Positions 1 through 12,744 of a DNA stretch of 64,000 nucleotides are shown here, in pieces. Source of the stretch: Caldalkalibacillus uzonensis (GTDB taxonomy: Bacteria > Bacillota > Bacilli > Caldalkalibacillales > Caldalkalibacillaceae); the NCBI RefSeq assembly GCF_030814135.1, contig NZ_JAUSUQ010000012.1, forward strand, positions 50,704-114,703, read 5' to 3'. How positions within the stretch are numbered: position 1 is the stretch's first letter; every line of letters begins with the position of its first letter. The notes below the pieces were generated by a model. It was not told where the DNA came from. It saw nothing but the letters and a program-made list of their open reading frames with translations, and made no database searches. The position numbers and the translations under genes were made by a program.

Positions 1-233
1 AACAAGGGATTATCCGTATCTATCTCAAATACGGCCCGAACAACGAACGGGTTATTACCGGACTGAAACGGATTTCGAAACCCGGCTTGCGCGTGTACGC
101 CAAAAGTAATGAGCTGCCCCGCGTTTTGGGTGGTTTGGGTATTGCGATTATCTCTACATCCAAAGGCGTTATGACTGATAAAGAAGCGCGCCAGCAAAAA
201 GTGGGCGGCGAGGTTATCGCTTACGTTTGGTAA
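1..233 (+). CDS. rpsH: 30S ribosomal protein S8, C-terminal part
   Basis: The reading frame is open from the window edge (first full codon at base 3) to TAA at 231-233. The C-terminal motif [12 protein letters not shown] followed by [10 protein letters not shown] is characteristic of bacterial S8, which binds the central domain of 16S rRNA. The N-terminal half lies outside the window. Only 28 bases separate it from rplF, as in the spc operon of bacilli. Confidence 0.95.
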   Translation, partial: QGIIRIYLKYGPNNERVITGLKRISKPGLRVYAKSNELPRVLGGLGIAIISTSKGVMTDKEARQQKVGGEVIAYVW

Positions 234-260
234 AGACAGAACAGAAATGGAGGTGTTTGT

Positions 261-797
261 ATGTCACGCACTGGTTTGAAACCGGTCCAAATCCCCGATG
301 GGGTGGAGATCAAAATTGACGGCACCCATGTGACCGTTAAAGGGCCAAAAGGTGAACTTTCCCGTCAGTTTCATCCTGATATGATGATCAACATTGAAGA
401 CAATCAAGTGGTCGTCAAAAGACCCACTGACAATAAACAACACAAATCCCTGCACGGCACTACCCGCTCCCTGATCGCCAACATGGTGGAGGGTGTCACC
501 AAGGGATATGAGAAAAACCTGGAGTTAGTTGGGGTCGGCTACCGGGCCCAAAAAAGCGGCAACAAGCTGGTCTTGAACGTAGGTTACTCTCATCCTGTTG
601 AAATCGTTCCTGAAGAAGGTATTGAGATTGAAGTTCCTTCCCAAACCAAAATTACGGTTAAAGGGATTGACAAAGAGCGTGTCGGCGCTGTGGCCGCTAA
701 CATTCGCGCTGTCCGTGAACCAGAGCCGTATAAAGGAAAAGGGATCCGCTACGAAGGTGAACAGGTACGCCGTAAAGAGGGTAAAACAGGTAAGTAA
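261..797 (+). CDS. rplF: 50S ribosomal protein L6
   Basis: A 178-residue protein, the usual length for L6, a 23S rRNA-binding protein near the factor-binding site. It shows the N-terminal pattern [14 protein letters not shown] and the C-terminal signature [13 protein letters not shown] (about residues 154-166). ATG is preceded by GGAGGT. It sits between rpsH and rplR as in other Bacillales spc operons. Confidence 0.97.
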   Translation: MSRTGLKPVQIPDGVEIKIDGTHVTVKGPKGELSRQFHPDMMINIEDNQVVVKRPTDNKQHKSLHGTTRSLIANMVEGVTKGYEKNLELVGVGYRAQKSGNKLVLNVGYSHPVEIVPEEGIEIEVPSQTKITVKGIDKERVGAVAANIRAVREPEPYKGKGIRYEGEQVRRKEGKTGK

Positions 798-809
798 GGA
801 GGGTAAGCA

Positions 810-1178
810 ATGATCACCAAAGTGGACAAAAATAAAGCGCGCAAAAAGCGCCATGCCCGTGTGCGCCGCAAATTGTTCGGTACGGCAGAACGTCCGCGGC
901 TCAATGTCTTCCGTTCCACTAAACATATCTATGCACAGCTGATCGATGATATGGAAGGTAAAACACTTGTCTCTGCTTCCACTTTAGATAAAGAATTACG
1001 CGATCAGATCGAATATGGCGGTAAAATTGAGGCTGCTCAGCAAGTTGGGGCATTACTGGCTAAGCGTGCCGTCGAAAAAGGATACAAACAAGTGGTGTTT
1101 GACCGTGGTGGTTATCTCTATCATGGCCGGGTAAAAGCTTTGGCCGATGCAGCCCGTGAAGGTGGTTTGCAATTCTAA
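810..1178 (+). CDS. rplR: 50S ribosomal protein L18
   Basis: A 122-residue L18, the 5S rRNA-binding protein of the central protuberance. The basic N-terminus, the [16 protein letters not shown] motif and the C-terminal [24 protein letters not shown] are all typical. A strong SD (AAGGAGGG) precedes the ATG. It is co-transcribed between rplF and rpsE. Confidence 0.97.
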   Translation: MITKVDKNKARKKRHARVRRKLFGTAERPRLNVFRSTKHIYAQLIDDMEGKTLVSASTLDKELRDQIEYGGKIEAAQQVGALLAKRAVEKGYKQVVFDRGGYLYHGRVKALADAAREGGLQF

Positions 1179-1199
1179 TGTTAGAAGGAGGGAAAACAC

Positions 1200-1697
1200 A
1201 TGCAAATCGATCCGAATAAATTAGAACTTGAAGAAAAAGTGGTCGCCATTAACCGTGTGGCTAAAGTGGTTAAAGGTGGACGCCGCTTTAGATTCAGCGC
1301 CCTTGTCGTGGTTGGGGATCGCAATGGCCATGTTGGCTTCGGCTTAGGTAAAGCAGGAGAAGTGCCCGATGCCATCCGCAAAGGGATTGAAGCAGCTAAG
1401 AAAAATTTGGTTAAAGTACCGATTGTCAAATCAACGATTCCCCATGAAATCATTGGCCATTATGGCGCTGGCAAAGTGCTGTTGAAACCCGCTTCCAAAG
1501 GTACAGGAGTTATCGCTGGCGGTCCTGTGCGTGCGGTTTTGGAATTGGCTGGTGTGCAAGACATCCTCACCAAATCACTGGGCAGCTCCAATGCCATTAA
1601 CATGGTTCAAGCCACCTTTGAAGGCTTACAGCGCTTGAAAACAGCTGAAGAAGTGGCCAGATTACGGGGTAAGACCGTAGAGGAACTGTTAGGATAA
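1200..1697 (+). CDS. rpsE: 30S ribosomal protein S5
   Basis: A 165-residue S5 with the double-stranded RNA-binding N-terminal domain ([18 protein letters not shown]) and the C-terminal half with [19 protein letters not shown]5 shapes decoding fidelity at the mRNA entry side of the 30S subunit. The SD AGAAGGAGGG is 5' of the ATG. It is followed 13 bases later by rpmD. Confidence 0.97.
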   Translation: MQIDPNKLELEEKVVAINRVAKVVKGGRRFRFSALVVVGDRNGHVGFGLGKAGEVPDAIRKGIEAAKKNLVKVPIVKSTIPHEIIGHYGAGKVLLKPASKGTGVIAGGPVRAVLELAGVQDILTKSLGSSNAINMVQATFEGLQRLKTAEEVARLRGKTVEELLG

Positions 1698-1710
1698 GGA
1701 GGGAGAACAG

Positions 1711-1899
1711 ATGGCGAAAAAATTGGAGATCACCCTCAAACGCAGTGTGATTGGTCGTAAACCCGATCAACGTAAAACGATCGAAGCACTAGGCCTGAAG
1801 AAACGCCATCAAACCGTGATGCATCAAGACAATGATGCGATCCGCGGCATGATCAATAAAGTGAGTCATTTAGTGGAAGTAAAAGAAGTGGAACAGTAA
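1711..1899 (+). CDS. rpmD: 50S ribosomal protein L30
   Basis: A 62-residue bacterial L30. It shows the hallmark [18 protein letters not shown] and then [13 protein letters not shown]. The SD is AAGGAGGG. Position between rpsE and rplO is conserved in bacteria that carry L30. Confidence 0.96.
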   Translation: MAKKLEITLKRSVIGRKPDQRKTIEALGLKKRHQTVMHQDNDAIRGMINKVSHLVEVKEVEQ

Positions 1900-1932
1900 A
1901 ACTCTTGGTAAGCAAAGAGGAGGTGTGTTATT

Positions 1933-2372
1933 GTGAAACTGCATGAGCTGAAACCTGCACCTGGATCACGCAAAGAGCGCAAACGTGTTGGCCGTGGTAT
2001 TGGCAGCGGCACAGGTAAAACTGCAGGCCGTGGAACCAAAGGTCAGAATGCCCGTTCCGGAGGCGGCGTCCGTCCTGGGTTTGAAGGTGGTCAAATGCCA
2101 CTCTACCGTCGTTTGCCTAAACGCGGATTTAAAAATCCGACCCGCAAGGAGTATGCGGTTGTCAACCTGGGCACGTTGAACCGTTTTGAAGAAGGCACCA
2201 CTGTGACACCTGAGCTTTTGAAAGAAACTGGCGTGGTGAAGAATTTAAAGGACGGTCTTAAAATTTTGGGTGAGGGCGACTTAAAGGTGAAGCTAACCGT
2301 TAAAGCCAATAAATTCTCCCAATCCGCCATCGAAAAAATTGAAGCTGCTGGTGGAAAAACTGAGGTGATTTA

Positions 2373-2373
<1 letters not shown>
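1933..2373 (+). CDS. rplO: 50S ribosomal protein L15
   Basis: A 146-residue L15 starting with GTG behind AGAGGAGGTG. The long basic glycine-rich N-terminal extension ([19 protein letters not shown]) that threads into 23S rRNA is followed by the globular C-terminal domain. The stop codon overlaps the secY ATG by one base, suggesting translational coupling with secY. Confidence 0.97.
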
Positions 2374-5088
<2,715 letters not shown>

Positions 5089-5095
5089 GGGACAG

Positions 5096-5410
5096 GTGAG
5101 GATTGTGACTGATTCACAAGCAGTACCCCAAGTTGGCCAAATTGTTCGTATCCTGCGCGGCCGGGATGCCGGGCAATACGCGATTGTGATCAAAGTGGTG
5201 GATGAACGTTTTGTCCTGATTGCGGATGGCAATAAACGTAAATTTGACTCCCCTAAAAAAAAGAATGTGAAGCATTTAGAGTTGTATCAACATGTTGCAA
5301 CCGTCGTGCAAGAGAGCATTGAGGAAACAGGGCGTGTCACAAATGGTAAATTACGCTTTGCCTTGAACAAGTTTAAGGAAACTTTAGATGACGAGGAGAA
5401 AGGAGAGTGA
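5096..5410 (+). CDS. KOW-domain RNA-binding protein (ribosomal L14e-like)
   Basis: Small protein with an N-terminal KOW motif ([22 protein letters not shown]). A KOW protein in this slot between map and infA is common in Bacillaceae. It probably binds RNA or the ribosome, but its role is not known to me. The start is uncertain: GTG 5096 (104 residues) or GTG 5105, the latter preceded by AGGTGAGG. Confidence 0.8.
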   Translation: MRIVTDSQAVPQVGQIVRILRGRDAGQYAIVIKVVDERFVLIADGNKRKFDSPKKKNVKHLELYQHVATVVQESIEETGRVTNGKLRFALNKFKETLDDEEKGE

Positions 5411-5414
5411 TTCC

Positions 5415-5633
5415 ATGGCCAAAGAAGATGTGATTGAAATGGAAGGCACTGTGATCGAACCTTTACCGAATGCCATGTTCCGTGTAGAATTAGAGAATGG
5501 TCATAAGGTGCTTGCCCATGTCTCTGGTAAAATCAGAATGCATTTTATCCGCATTTTGCCGGGAGACAGGGTAACGGTTGAACTATCGCCTTATGATCTC
5601 TCTCGTGGTCGAATCACTTACCGTTACAAATAA
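5415..5633 (+). CDS. infA: translation initiation factor IF-1
   Basis: A 72-residue OB-fold protein starting [15 protein letters not shown] and ending GRITYRYK, essentially canonical IF-1, which blocks the A site during initiation. The ATG at 5415 follows AGGAGAGTG. The longer in-frame extension from 5388 overlaps the KOW gene and is not conserved. It is followed by rpmJ. Confidence 0.96.
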   Translation: MAKEDVIEMEGTVIEPLPNAMFRVELENGHKVLAHVSGKIRMHFIRILPGDRVTVELSPYDLSRGRITYRYK

Positions 5634-5652
5634 CCCGTTTGCTTTTGTGTAA

Positions 5653-5796
<144 letters not shown>

Positions 5797-5819
5797 CAAC
5801 CGTTAGGAGGTGTACAGTT

Positions 5820-6188
5820 ATGGCACGTATTGCTGGTGTCGATATTCCCCGCGATAAGCGTGTTGAAATCGCCCTCACTTATATCTACGGTATTGGCCGC
5901 CCAACCGCGCAGAAAATCTTGCAGGAGACCGGGATTAACCCGGATACCCGTGTACGTGATTTAACGGAAGAAGAAACGGCCAAAATTCGTGAGTACATTG
6001 ACCGCAACCTCAAAGTTGAAGGTGATCTGCGCCGTGAGGTGTCGCTTAACATCAAGCGTTTAATTGAGATCGGCTGCTATCGGGGCATCCGTCATCGCCG
6101 CGGATTACCGGTACGTGGTCAGCGCACCAAAACCAATGCGCGTACACGCAAAGGTCCTCGCCGCACAGTGGCTAATAAGAAAAAATAA
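5820..6188 (+). CDS. rpsM: 30S ribosomal protein S13
   Basis: A 122-residue S13 of the 30S head. N-terminal [14 protein letters not shown] and the C-terminal [23 protein letters not shown] tail are diagnostic. The SD is TTAGGAGGTG. It is the first gene of the classical alpha-operon segment. Confidence 0.97.
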   Translation: MARIAGVDIPRDKRVEIALTYIYGIGRPTAQKILQETGINPDTRVRDLTEEETAKIREYIDRNLKVEGDLRREVSLNIKRLIEIGCYRGIRHRRGLPVRGQRTKTNARTRKGPRRTVANKKK

Positions 6189-6208
6189 TCTAAAGGAGGG
6201 ATTAGGCT

Positions 6209-6604
6209 ATGGCTAAACAAAGAACGAGAACACGCGTTAAGCGTCGGGCACGTAAAAATGTGGAGTCCGGCATTGCCCACATAAAATCTACGTTTAACAA
6301 CACCATTGTGACCATTACGGACAAACACGGGAATGCAATTGCTTGGTCCAGCGCCGGTAATGTTGGTTTTAAAGGGTCACGCAAAAGCACGCCATTTGCA
6401 GCCCAAATGGCAGCTGAAGCAGCTGCTAAGGAAGCAATGGAACATGGCATGAAAGAAGTTGAAGTGATGGTTAAAGGGCCCGGAGCCGGCCGTGAAGCGG
6501 CCATTCGTTCCCTTCAAGCTGCCGGCCTTGAAGTGAACACCATCAAAGACGTGACGCCCATCCCGCACAACGGATGTCGCCCACCAAAACGCCGTCGCGT
6601 CTAA
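6209..6604 (+). CDS. rpsK: 30S ribosomal protein S11
   Basis: A 131-residue S11 of the 30S platform, with [35 protein letters not shown] and the terminal [13 protein letters not shown]. The SD is AAAGGAGGG. It is followed by a 141-base gap before rpoA that holds a structured element (see 6606-6671). Confidence 0.97.
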   Translation: MAKQRTRTRVKRRARKNVESGIAHIKSTFNNTIVTITDKHGNAIAWSSAGNVGFKGSRKSTPFAAQMAAEAAAKEAMEHGMKEVEVMVKGPGAGREAAIRSLQAAGLEVNTIKDVTPIPHNGCRPPKRRRV

Positions 6605-6605
6605 G

Positions 6606-6671
6606 CAAGGAAATCCCGGTTACCTGCTGTTAACAGGTCAAACCGGCGTAACAATGGTATAAATTTCCTTG
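6606..6671 (+). promoter_or_regulatory. structured RNA element between rpsK and rpoA
   Basis: Nested inverted repeats are visible. CAAGGAAAT at 6606-6614 pairs with ATTTCCTTG at 6663-6671. Inside, CCGGTT (6616-6621) pairs with AACCGG (6641-6646), continuing into ACCTG (6622-6626) with CAGGT (6634-6638) around a 7-base loop, with a CA bulge. No U-run follows, so it is not a plain terminator. It could be an r-protein binding site, an RNase processing site or an attenuator controlling rpoA-rplQ. Confidence 0.55.
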
Positions 6672-6745
6672 ATTTGTGCCATACTGAAATGGTAAGCAAA
6701 ATGTGTCTTGTAGGCGATTTGGCGTTTTGAAGGAGGGTTCGTTGG

Positions 6746-7690
6746 ATGATAGAAATCGAAAAGCCGAGGGTTGAAGTGGTGGAAACAGCGGAAGACGGCA
6801 CTTACGGCAAGATCGTTGTTGAACCATTGGAGAGGGGCTATGGCACCACACTGGGGAACTCCTTGCGCCGTGTTTTGCTCTCTTCACTCCCAGGGGCAGC
6901 CGCCCGTACGGTTCAAATTGAAGGTGTTTTGCACGAGTTCTCGACGATTGAAGGGGTTGTGGAAGACACCACGGAAATCATCTTGAATCTTAAGCAGCTT
7001 GCCCTTAAGATTCATACTGATGAAGAAAAAACGCTGGAGATCGATGCAGAAGGAAAAGGCGTCGTTACCGCTGCCGATATTCGCCATGACAGTGATGTGG
7101 AAATTTTAAACCCAGACCTTCATATTGCCACTCTGGCTGAGGGTGCCAGACTTCATATGAAAATTACAGCAGGACGGGGCCGTGGTTATGTTCCGGCGGA
7201 AGGGAATAAGCGAGCCGATCTTCCGATCGGCGTCATTGCCATTGACTCGATTTATTCTCCCGTCTCCAGAGTGAATTATCAGGTGACCAACACCCGTGTG
7301 GGACAGGTGACCAACTATGACAAATTGACCTTAGAGGTGTGGACAGACGGCAGTCTGCGCCCGGAAGAAGCAGTCAGCCTGGGAGCCAAAATCTTATCAG
7401 AGCATCTCGCGCTCTTTATCGGCCTGACAGATGAAGCCCAAGAAGCAGAAATCATGGTGGAAAAAGAGGAAGACCAAAAAGAAAAAGTCCTTGAAATGAC
7501 CATCGAAGAACTTGACTTATCGGTACGCTCCTATAACTGCTTAAAGCGGGCGGGGATTAATACGGTGCAGGAATTGACGCAAAAAACGGAAGAAGACATG
7601 ATGAAAGTCCGCAACCTCGGAAAAAAATCGCTTGAAGAAGTACAGGCCAAACTGGCCGAACTCGGCCTGTCTTTACGCAGTGATGATTAA
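6746..7690 (+). CDS. rpoA: DNA-directed RNA polymerase subunit alpha
   Basis: A 314-residue alpha subunit that nucleates RNA polymerase assembly. The N-terminal dimerisation domain shows [18 protein letters not shown], and the C-terminal domain shows [16 protein letters not shown] then [12 protein letters not shown], which contacts UP elements and activators. The SD AAGGAGGG lies eight bases before the ATG. It is followed 40 bases later by rplQ. Confidence 0.97.
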   Translation: MIEIEKPRVEVVETAEDGTYGKIVVEPLERGYGTTLGNSLRRVLLSSLPGAAARTVQIEGVLHEFSTIEGVVEDTTEIILNLKQLALKIHTDEEKTLEIDAEGKGVVTAADIRHDSDVEILNPDLHIATLAEGARLHMKITAGRGRGYVPAEGNKRADLPIGVIAIDSIYSPVSRVNYQVTNTRVGQVTNYDKLTLEVWTDGSLRPEEAVSLGAKILSEHLALFIGLTDEAQEAEIMVEKEEDQKEKVLEMTIEELDLSVRSYNCLKRAGINTVQELTQKTEEDMMKVRNLGKKSLEEVQAKLAELGLSLRSDD

Positions 7691-7730
7691 GACACCTTAG
7701 AACAAGACTTGCAACAAGGGGGGAAACGAG

Positions 7731-8093
7731 ATGGCTCGAAAATTAGGACGCAAAACAGGCGCTCGCAAAGCGCTGTTGCGTGATTTGGTGACGGATCTGT
7801 TTATTTATGAACGCATCGAAACAACAGAGGCAAAAGCAAAAGACGTACGTTCCATTGCTGAAAAAATGATTACATTGGCTAAACGGGGAGATCTTCACGC
7901 CCGCCGTCAGGTGGCTGCTTTTGTCCGCAAAGAAGTGGCTGATACCGAGTCGGGCAAGGATGCCGTTCAAAAGCTGTTTGACGATATTGCACCTCGCTTT
8001 GAAGACCGTCAAGGGGGCTACACACGCATCTTAAAACTGGGTCCCCGCCGCGGAGACGGTGCACCTATGGTTTATCTTGAACTGGTTGAGTAA
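7731..8093 (+). CDS. rplQ: 50S ribosomal protein L17
   Basis: A 120-residue L17 with [42 protein letters not shown] and the C-terminal [21 protein letters not shown]. It is the last gene of the r-protein operon. A terminator follows at 8147-8193. Confidence 0.97.
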   Translation: MARKLGRKTGARKALLRDLVTDLFIYERIETTEAKAKDVRSIAEKMITLAKRGDLHARRQVAAFVRKEVADTESGKDAVQKLFDDIAPRFEDRQGGYTRILKLGPRRGDGAPMVYLELVE

Positions 8094-8146
8094 ATGGTAT
8101 ACTTCTTCAAGCTGTAAAATAGATACGTTAAACCACTTGTCAAGCC

Positions 8147-8193
8147 AAAGGGCGAGGACAGAATATGACCTTTCTGTCATTGCCCTTTTTTGT
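8147..8193 (+). terminator. intrinsic terminator of the r-protein operon
   Basis: AAAGGGCGAGGACAG and CTGTCATTGCCC form a stem with small internal mismatches, followed by six or more T. It lies 54 bases after rplQ. Confidence 0.8.
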
Positions 8194-8211
8194 ACTTTTT
8201 ATGTCACCTTT

Positions 8212-8220
8212 TGCTATAAT
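8212..8220 (+). promoter_or_regulatory. extended -10 promoter before ecfA1
   Basis: TGCTATAAT (8212-8220) matches an extended -10 (TGnTATAAT). It lies downstream of the terminator and about 50 bases before ecfA1. The -35 is weak (TTGTAC at 8190-8195 with a 19-base spacer). Confidence 0.5.
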
Positions 8221-8270
8221 AAGGTTAACCTATGGACACACAAAATAAAACACGCTAAACAGGTGGTTTG

Positions 8271-9098
8271 ATGATTCAATTTGAGAATGTCTCTTTTTCC
8301 TATACGGATATGGCTGAGCCTCTGATCAAAAAGATCTCCTTCTCCATTAAACAAGGAGAGTGGGTGGCCATCATTGGCCCCAATGGGTCAGGCAAATCAA
8401 CAATCGGCAAATTGATCAACGGCTTGCTCATTCCTGACAGCGGCACCATCAGGGTCAAAGGGCTTGATCCTGCCATTGACCAGGAACGGTGGCAGGTCCG
8501 CCGCACGGTAGGCATGGTGTTTCAAAATCCTGAAAATCAACTGGTAGGCACCACTGTCATGGATGATGTGGCCTTTGGCCTGGAGAATCTGGGTGTGTCA
8601 CCAGAGGACATGCTGCCCATTATACAGCACAGTTTGAAAAAGGTAAACCTGTGGGAGTATAGGGAGCAGGAACCTCATCATTTGTCTGGCGGGCAAAAGC
8701 AGCGCTTAGCCATTGCCTCTGTCCTGGCCATGAAGCCGGAGGTACTCCTGTTTGATGAGGCCACATCCATGCTGGACCCTGTGGGGCGCCAGGAAGTGGT
8801 GGCTATGATGCACCTGTTGCACCGGGAAGGTTTGACTGTGATCAACATCACCCATGATATGGATGAAGCCCAACAGGCAGAACGTGTCATGCTGATTGCC
8901 GGGGGCAAGATTGCCGCCGACGGGCCGGCTCGAGAGATTTTAAGCCAAGCGGACCTGCTCAGGACTCACCGTTTGGATCCCCCTTTTGCTGTTGAAGTAA
9001 GAGAAGCACTTAAGAGCCAGGGGCTGTCCCTGGCTGATACCATACACACGAAAAAAGAGCTGGTTGAGGCGCTATGGAAATTATCACAAAGCACTTAG
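8271..9098 (+). CDS. ecfA1: ECF transporter ATPase EcfA1
   Basis: ATP-binding subunit of the group II energy-coupling factor module that powers shared vitamin-uptake S components. Walker A is GPNGSGKST, the signature is LSGGQKQRLAIASVLA, and Walker B is VLLFDEATSMLDP, 275 residues. ATG 8271 follows AGGTGG at the right distance. Its 3' end overlaps ecfA2 by 25 bases, and the ecfA1-ecfA2-ecfT-truA order is conserved in Firmicutes. Confidence 0.94.
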   Translation: MIQFENVSFSYTDMAEPLIKKISFSIKQGEWVAIIGPNGSGKSTIGKLINGLLIPDSGTIRVKGLDPAIDQERWQVRRTVGMVFQNPENQLVGTTVMDDVAFGLENLGVSPEDMLPIIQHSLKKVNLWEYREQEPHHLSGGQKQRLAIASVLAMKPEVLLFDEATSMLDPVGRQEVVAMMHLLHREGLTVINITHDMDEAQQAERVMLIAGGKIAADGPAREILSQADLLRTHRLDPPFAVEVREALKSQGLSLADTIHTKKELVEALWKLSQST

Positions 9099-9943
9099 GT
9101 TATATCTATTACCCTCGTACTCCGTTTGCCAGAAGGGTATTAAAGGATGTTAATATCCACATCAAAGAGAATCAGCTGGTGGCTGTTGTCGGTCATACTG
9201 GCTCCGGAAAATCGACACTCATTCAACATTTTAACGGCTTGCTCAAACCGACGGAAGGATATGTGCAAGTGGGCCCAAATAAGCTTGAGGCGAAGCAAAA
9301 GAAAGCGCCCATCCTCTATGATTCTATCGGGCTTGTCTTTCAATATCCGGAACATCAGTTGTTTGAGGAATCTGTTGAAAAAGATATCGCCTTTGGTCCC
9401 AAGAACCTGGGCTGGCCGGAAGACTTGATCAAACAGCGTACAAGACAAGTCATCTCTAAAGTGGGACTCGATCCTTCCTACCTCAGCCGTTCACCGTTTG
9501 AGCTGAGCGGGGGAGAAAAGAGAAGAGTGGCGATTGCCGGGGTGCTGGTCATGCAGCCGGATATTCTTATTTTAGACGAGCCAACCGCTGGCTTGGATCC
9601 AGAAGGTCAGCGCCAGATGTTGGAGATGATGGCGGGCTGGAAGAAAGAGCAGGGGAAAACGGTCATATTAGTGACCCATCAGATGGGCCATGTGGCGGAA
9701 TATGCTGATGAGGTGATCGTCATGGCAGACGGACAGGTCAAATGGCAGACCACGCCAGTGGCATTGTTTACTCAACATGCCGACCAATTGTCTCAGCTTG
9801 GTTTGGAGATACCGCCTCTTATTCAACTGGTTCAAAAGCTTAATGAGCGGCTGGAGCATCCGCTCAAGATCTCCTCAACCAAAAAGGAAGCTGTACTCAA
9901 AGCGATAGCAAGTCGCATTAAAGGAGCAAAGATAGGGATATGA
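9074..9943 (+). CDS. ecfA2: ECF transporter ATPase EcfA2
   Basis: The second ATPase of the ECF heterodimer, 289 residues, on the inner face of the membrane. It has Walker A GHTGSGKST, the Q-loop region VFQYPEHQLFEE, the signature LSGGEKRRVAIAGVL and Walker B ILILDEPTAGLDP. It overlaps ecfA1 and ecfT (4 bases), indicating a tightly coupled operon. Confidence 0.94.
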   Translation: MEIITKHLGYIYYPRTPFARRVLKDVNIHIKENQLVAVVGHTGSGKSTLIQHFNGLLKPTEGYVQVGPNKLEAKQKKAPILYDSIGLVFQYPEHQLFEESVEKDIAFGPKNLGWPEDLIKQRTRQVISKVGLDPSYLSRSPFELSGGEKRRVAIAGVLVMQPDILILDEPTAGLDPEGQRQMLEMMAGWKKEQGKTVILVTHQMGHVAEYADEVIVMADGQVKWQTTPVALFTQHADQLSQLGLEIPPLIQLVQKLNERLEHPLKISSTKKEAVLKAIASRIKGAKIGI

Positions 9944-10749
9944 CAAGGTTAGGCATGGTCAGTATAGGCCAATATGTGCCTGGGCAGTCTGTGGTTCACC
10001 GTTTGGATCCCCGGACCAAGCTGGTGTCCGTCTTTTTAGTCATCATCGCCATTTTTACAGCCAGACAGGGATGGTCCTATGCCCTGGCCTCCGGTTTTGT
10101 CCTGGGCGCAGTGATGTTATCCCGTGTTCCCTGGTCTTTTATCTGGCGCGGGTTGAAACCGGTATGGATCATTTTGGCCATTACCTATCTGTTTCATATC
10201 TGGTTTACCCGTGAAGGGGAGGTATTATGGACAATAGGCCCTATCTCCTTTTACGAGGGAGGCGTGATCCAGGGTGCTGTGATAACTTATCGGATTGTTC
10301 TCTTGGTCATCATTGCTTCTCTGGTCACCCTGACCACCCCTCCTCTTGTCTTAACCAACGGCTTGGAACGCATGATGCAACCCTTGACCAAGTGGCGCTT
10401 TCCAGCCCATGAATTTGCGCTGATGGTGGCCATTGCCCTGCGCTTTATTCCGACTTTGTGGCAAGAAGCAGATAAGCTCATTAAAGCCCAGTTGGCCAGA
10501 GGGGCCCCGCTGGCCAGTGGCTCGGCATGGAAACGGGTGACAGCGCTGATTCCTATTTTAATCCCCCTCTTTCTGTCCGCTTTCAAGCGGGCTGAGGATT
10601 TGGCCTTGGCTATGGAAGCCCGGGGTTACCGGGGGGGAGAAGGACGGAGTCAGTTCAGACAGCTAAAGATGCACATGAGGGATTATGCAGCGCTAGTGAT
10701 TACGGTTGGATATTGCTTGTTGCTGGTGATGATTGAGGTGATTCGATGA
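9940..10749 (+). CDS. ecfT: ECF transporter transmembrane component EcfT
   Basis: A 269-residue integral membrane scaffold. It carries the two Ala-Arg-Gly coupling motifs that contact the ATPases (KAQLARGAPL and AMEARGYRGGEG). N-terminal hydrophobic helices and the SVVHRLDPRTKL motif fit EcfT. Four-base overlaps join it to ecfA2 and truA. Confidence 0.93.
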   Translation: MTRLGMVSIGQYVPGQSVVHRLDPRTKLVSVFLVIIAIFTARQGWSYALASGFVLGAVMLSRVPWSFIWRGLKPVWIILAITYLFHIWFTREGEVLWTIGPISFYEGGVIQGAVITYRIVLLVIIASLVTLTTPPLVLTNGLERMMQPLTKWRFPAHEFALMVAIALRFIPTLWQEADKLIKAQLARGAPLASGSAWKRVTALIPILIPLFLSAFKRAEDLALAMEARGYRGGEGRSQFRQLKMHMRDYAALVITVGYCLLLVMIEVIR

Positions 10750-11588
10750 GCGAACAAGGTACTGGGGTGAACAAATGGAAATGTACCATTGCTTATGATG
10801 GCAGTGCTTATGCAGGCTTTCAGCGCCAGCCTAATGCGGTCACCATTCAAGGCCAGCTTGAAACAGTTTTAGAACGCATGCATCGCCACCCGGTACAAGT
10901 GGTGGGATCCGGCCGGACGGATGCTGGTGTCCATGCCCGGGGGCAAGTGGTTCACTTTGAAAGCAATCTCTCGCTGGATGAAAAAGCATGGATCAAAGCC
11001 CTCAACACCCAGTTACCGGCTGATATCCGCATCCTGCACGCGGAGAAAGTGCCTGCCGCTTTTCATGCCCGCCACGATGTACGCAGTAAACAGTATCGCT
11101 ACTTTATCTATCATGCTCCTGTGCACTCCCCCTTTGTCAGACACTACAGCTGGCATGTGCCCGTCCCTTTGGATATCACCCGTATGCAGGAAGCTGGTTG
11201 TGTGTTAGAAGGCACCCATGACTTTACAGCCTTCAGTTCGGCTAAAACTGAGATCAAAGATAAAGTAAGAACGATCGAGCGGTTGGAAGTCCAAGTGCAC
11301 TCTCCGGCGTCTGGCAGCAACAGCAGCCAGACAATGCTGGCAGACTTGCCTGTACAGGTAACTACCCATAAAGAGAGTACAGAGGGGAAGCTGATCACGG
11401 TGATCTGTACAGGAACCGGTTTTTTGTATAACATGGTACGTATTATCGTGGGCACCTTAATTGAAGTGGGTAAAGGGAAAAAGTCACCTAAGGAGGTAGA
11501 GCGGGCTTTACGGGAAAGGGACCGGGACTTGGCCGGGCCCACAGCGCCTCCTCAGGGACTGTTTCTGTGGGATGTCTTTTATGAGTAA
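10746..11588 (+). CDS. truA: tRNA pseudouridine(38-40) synthase TruA
   Basis: Isomerises uridines 38-40 of the anticodon arm. The catalytic Asp lies in GRTDAGVHARGQVVHF (about residues 59-74), and SKQYRYFI and TGTGFLYNMVRIIVGTL are family blocks. At 280 residues it is slightly longer than usual, with a low-complexity insert SPASGSNSSQ near residue 187. ATG 10746 overlaps ecfT. GTG 10767 is a possible later start. Confidence 0.94.
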   Translation: MSEQGTGVNKWKCTIAYDGSAYAGFQRQPNAVTIQGQLETVLERMHRHPVQVVGSGRTDAGVHARGQVVHFESNLSLDEKAWIKALNTQLPADIRILHAEKVPAAFHARHDVRSKQYRYFIYHAPVHSPFVRHYSWHVPVPLDITRMQEAGCVLEGTHDFTAFSSAKTEIKDKVRTIERLEVQVHSPASGSNSSQTMLADLPVQVTTHKESTEGKLITVICTGTGFLYNMVRIIVGTLIEVGKGKKSPKEVERALRERDRDLAGPTAPPQGLFLWDVFYE

Positions 11589-11667
11589 ATATCTGATACA
11601 AGCATCTTTTTTACGCTCGCTGGATGATGGACAAGTGCGGTGAGCGTTTGAAACACAAGCTGGAACC

Positions 11668-11696
11668 TTGACTCCCAACAATAGATGTTGTATTAT
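11668..11696 (+). promoter_or_regulatory. sigma-A promoter and leader of rplM-rpsI
   Basis: TTGACT (11668-11673), a 17-base spacer and TATTAT (11691-11696) make a strong vegetative promoter. The roughly 95-base untranslated leader contains small complementary segments (CCAC/GTGG near 11716-11740). This is the position where bacilli carry an L13 autoregulatory leader, but I cannot confirm the motif by eye. Upstream, 11612-11648 holds another weak hairpin (ACGCTC/GAGCGT) after truA. Confidence 0.75.
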
Positions 11697-11797
11697 ATTC
11701 TTTGGTATTTTTCTTTCCACTAAAAAGCCCCGTTACGTGGATTGAAAATAGATGATAGCGGAAGATTGATGGAATCGCATAATTAGGAGGGAACAAC

Positions 11798-12229
11798 ATG
11801 CGTACCACTTATATGGCTAAGCCAAACGAAGTAGAGCGCAAATGGTATGTGGTGGACGCTGAAGGGCAAACATTGGGTCGTTTAGCCTCTAAAGTGGCCA
11901 GCATTTTGCGAGGAAAACATAAGCCTGAATATACACCACATGTGGATACTGGTGATTTTGTGATCGTGATCAACGCTGACAAAGTGCACTTAACCGGTGA
12001 TAAGTTGAACAAGAAAATCTATTATCGCCACTCTCGTTATCCTGGCGGTTTGAAGCAGTTTACAGCTGCTGAAATGCTGAAAAACAAACCGGAGCGTGTC
12101 ATTGAATTGGCTGTGAAAGGCATGCTGCCCAAAGGCCGTCTGGGACGTAAGCAAGGTAAAAAGCTGTTCGTTTATGCCGGAAGCGAGCACCCGCATCAAG
12201 CACAAAAACCGGAAGTTATTGAACTGTAA
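11798..12229 (+). CDS. rplM: 50S ribosomal protein L13
   Basis: A 143-residue L13 starting [21 protein letters not shown]. It shows [23 protein letters not shown] and [23 protein letters not shown]. The SD TTAGGAGGG lies before the first ATG. It forms an operon with rpsI, 14 bases downstream. Confidence 0.97.
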   Translation: MRTTYMAKPNEVERKWYVVDAEGQTLGRLASKVASILRGKHKPEYTPHVDTGDFVIVINADKVHLTGDKLNKKIYYRHSRYPGGLKQFTAAEMLKNKPERVIELAVKGMLPKGRLGRKQGKKLFVYAGSEHPHQAQKPEVIEL

Positions 12230-12243
12230 GGAGGGTATCCATT

Positions 12244-12636
12244 TTGGCACAAGTAACATATTACGGGACTGGACGTCGTAAGGAATCCGTTGCTCGTGTG
12301 CGCCTTGTCCCTGGTGACGGAAAAATCATCATTAATAAACGGGATATCAATGAATACTTTGGCTTAGAAACGCTGAAAAAGATTGTCAGACAGCCCCTGC
12401 AGCTGACAGAAACGGAAGGGCAATATGATGTCCTTGTTAACGTGAAAGGCGGCGGTTTTACCGGTCAAGCTGGTGCCATTCGTCACGGCATCTCCCGCGC
12501 GCTGTTGGAAGCTGACCCTGAATTGCGCCCTGTGCTGAAAAAAGCCGGTTTCCTGACACGTGATCCGCGCATGAAAGAGCGTAAGAAATACGGTCTTAAA
12601 AAAGCACGCCGTGCACCTCAATTCTCCAAACGTTAA
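12244..12636 (+). CDS. rpsI: 30S ribosomal protein S9
   Basis: A 130-residue S9 with TTG start ([21 protein letters not shown]) preceded by AAGGAGGG. The C-terminal tail [17 protein letters not shown] reaches the P-site tRNA in ribosome structures. It is the last gene of the rplM operon. Confidence 0.97.
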   Translation: MAQVTYYGTGRRKESVARVRLVPGDGKIIINKRDINEYFGLETLKKIVRQPLQLTETEGQYDVLVNVKGGGFTGQAGAIRHGISRALLEADPELRPVLKKAGFLTRDPRMKERKKYGLKKARRAPQFSKR

Positions 12637-12663
12637 AAAACGTCCAATATGCTTATTTATCAG

Positions 12664-12688
12664 TCCGGACCAAGGTCCGGCTTTTTTT
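12664..12688 (+). terminator. intrinsic terminator after rpsI
   Basis: CCGGACC AA GGTCCGG followed by C and seven T, 28 bases after the rpsI stop. Confidence 0.85.
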
Positions 12689-12744
12689 ATTGCATATCCT
12701 TGTCCTGAGGCTCGTATACATGATAAGGACAAGGGGGAAAAGGG

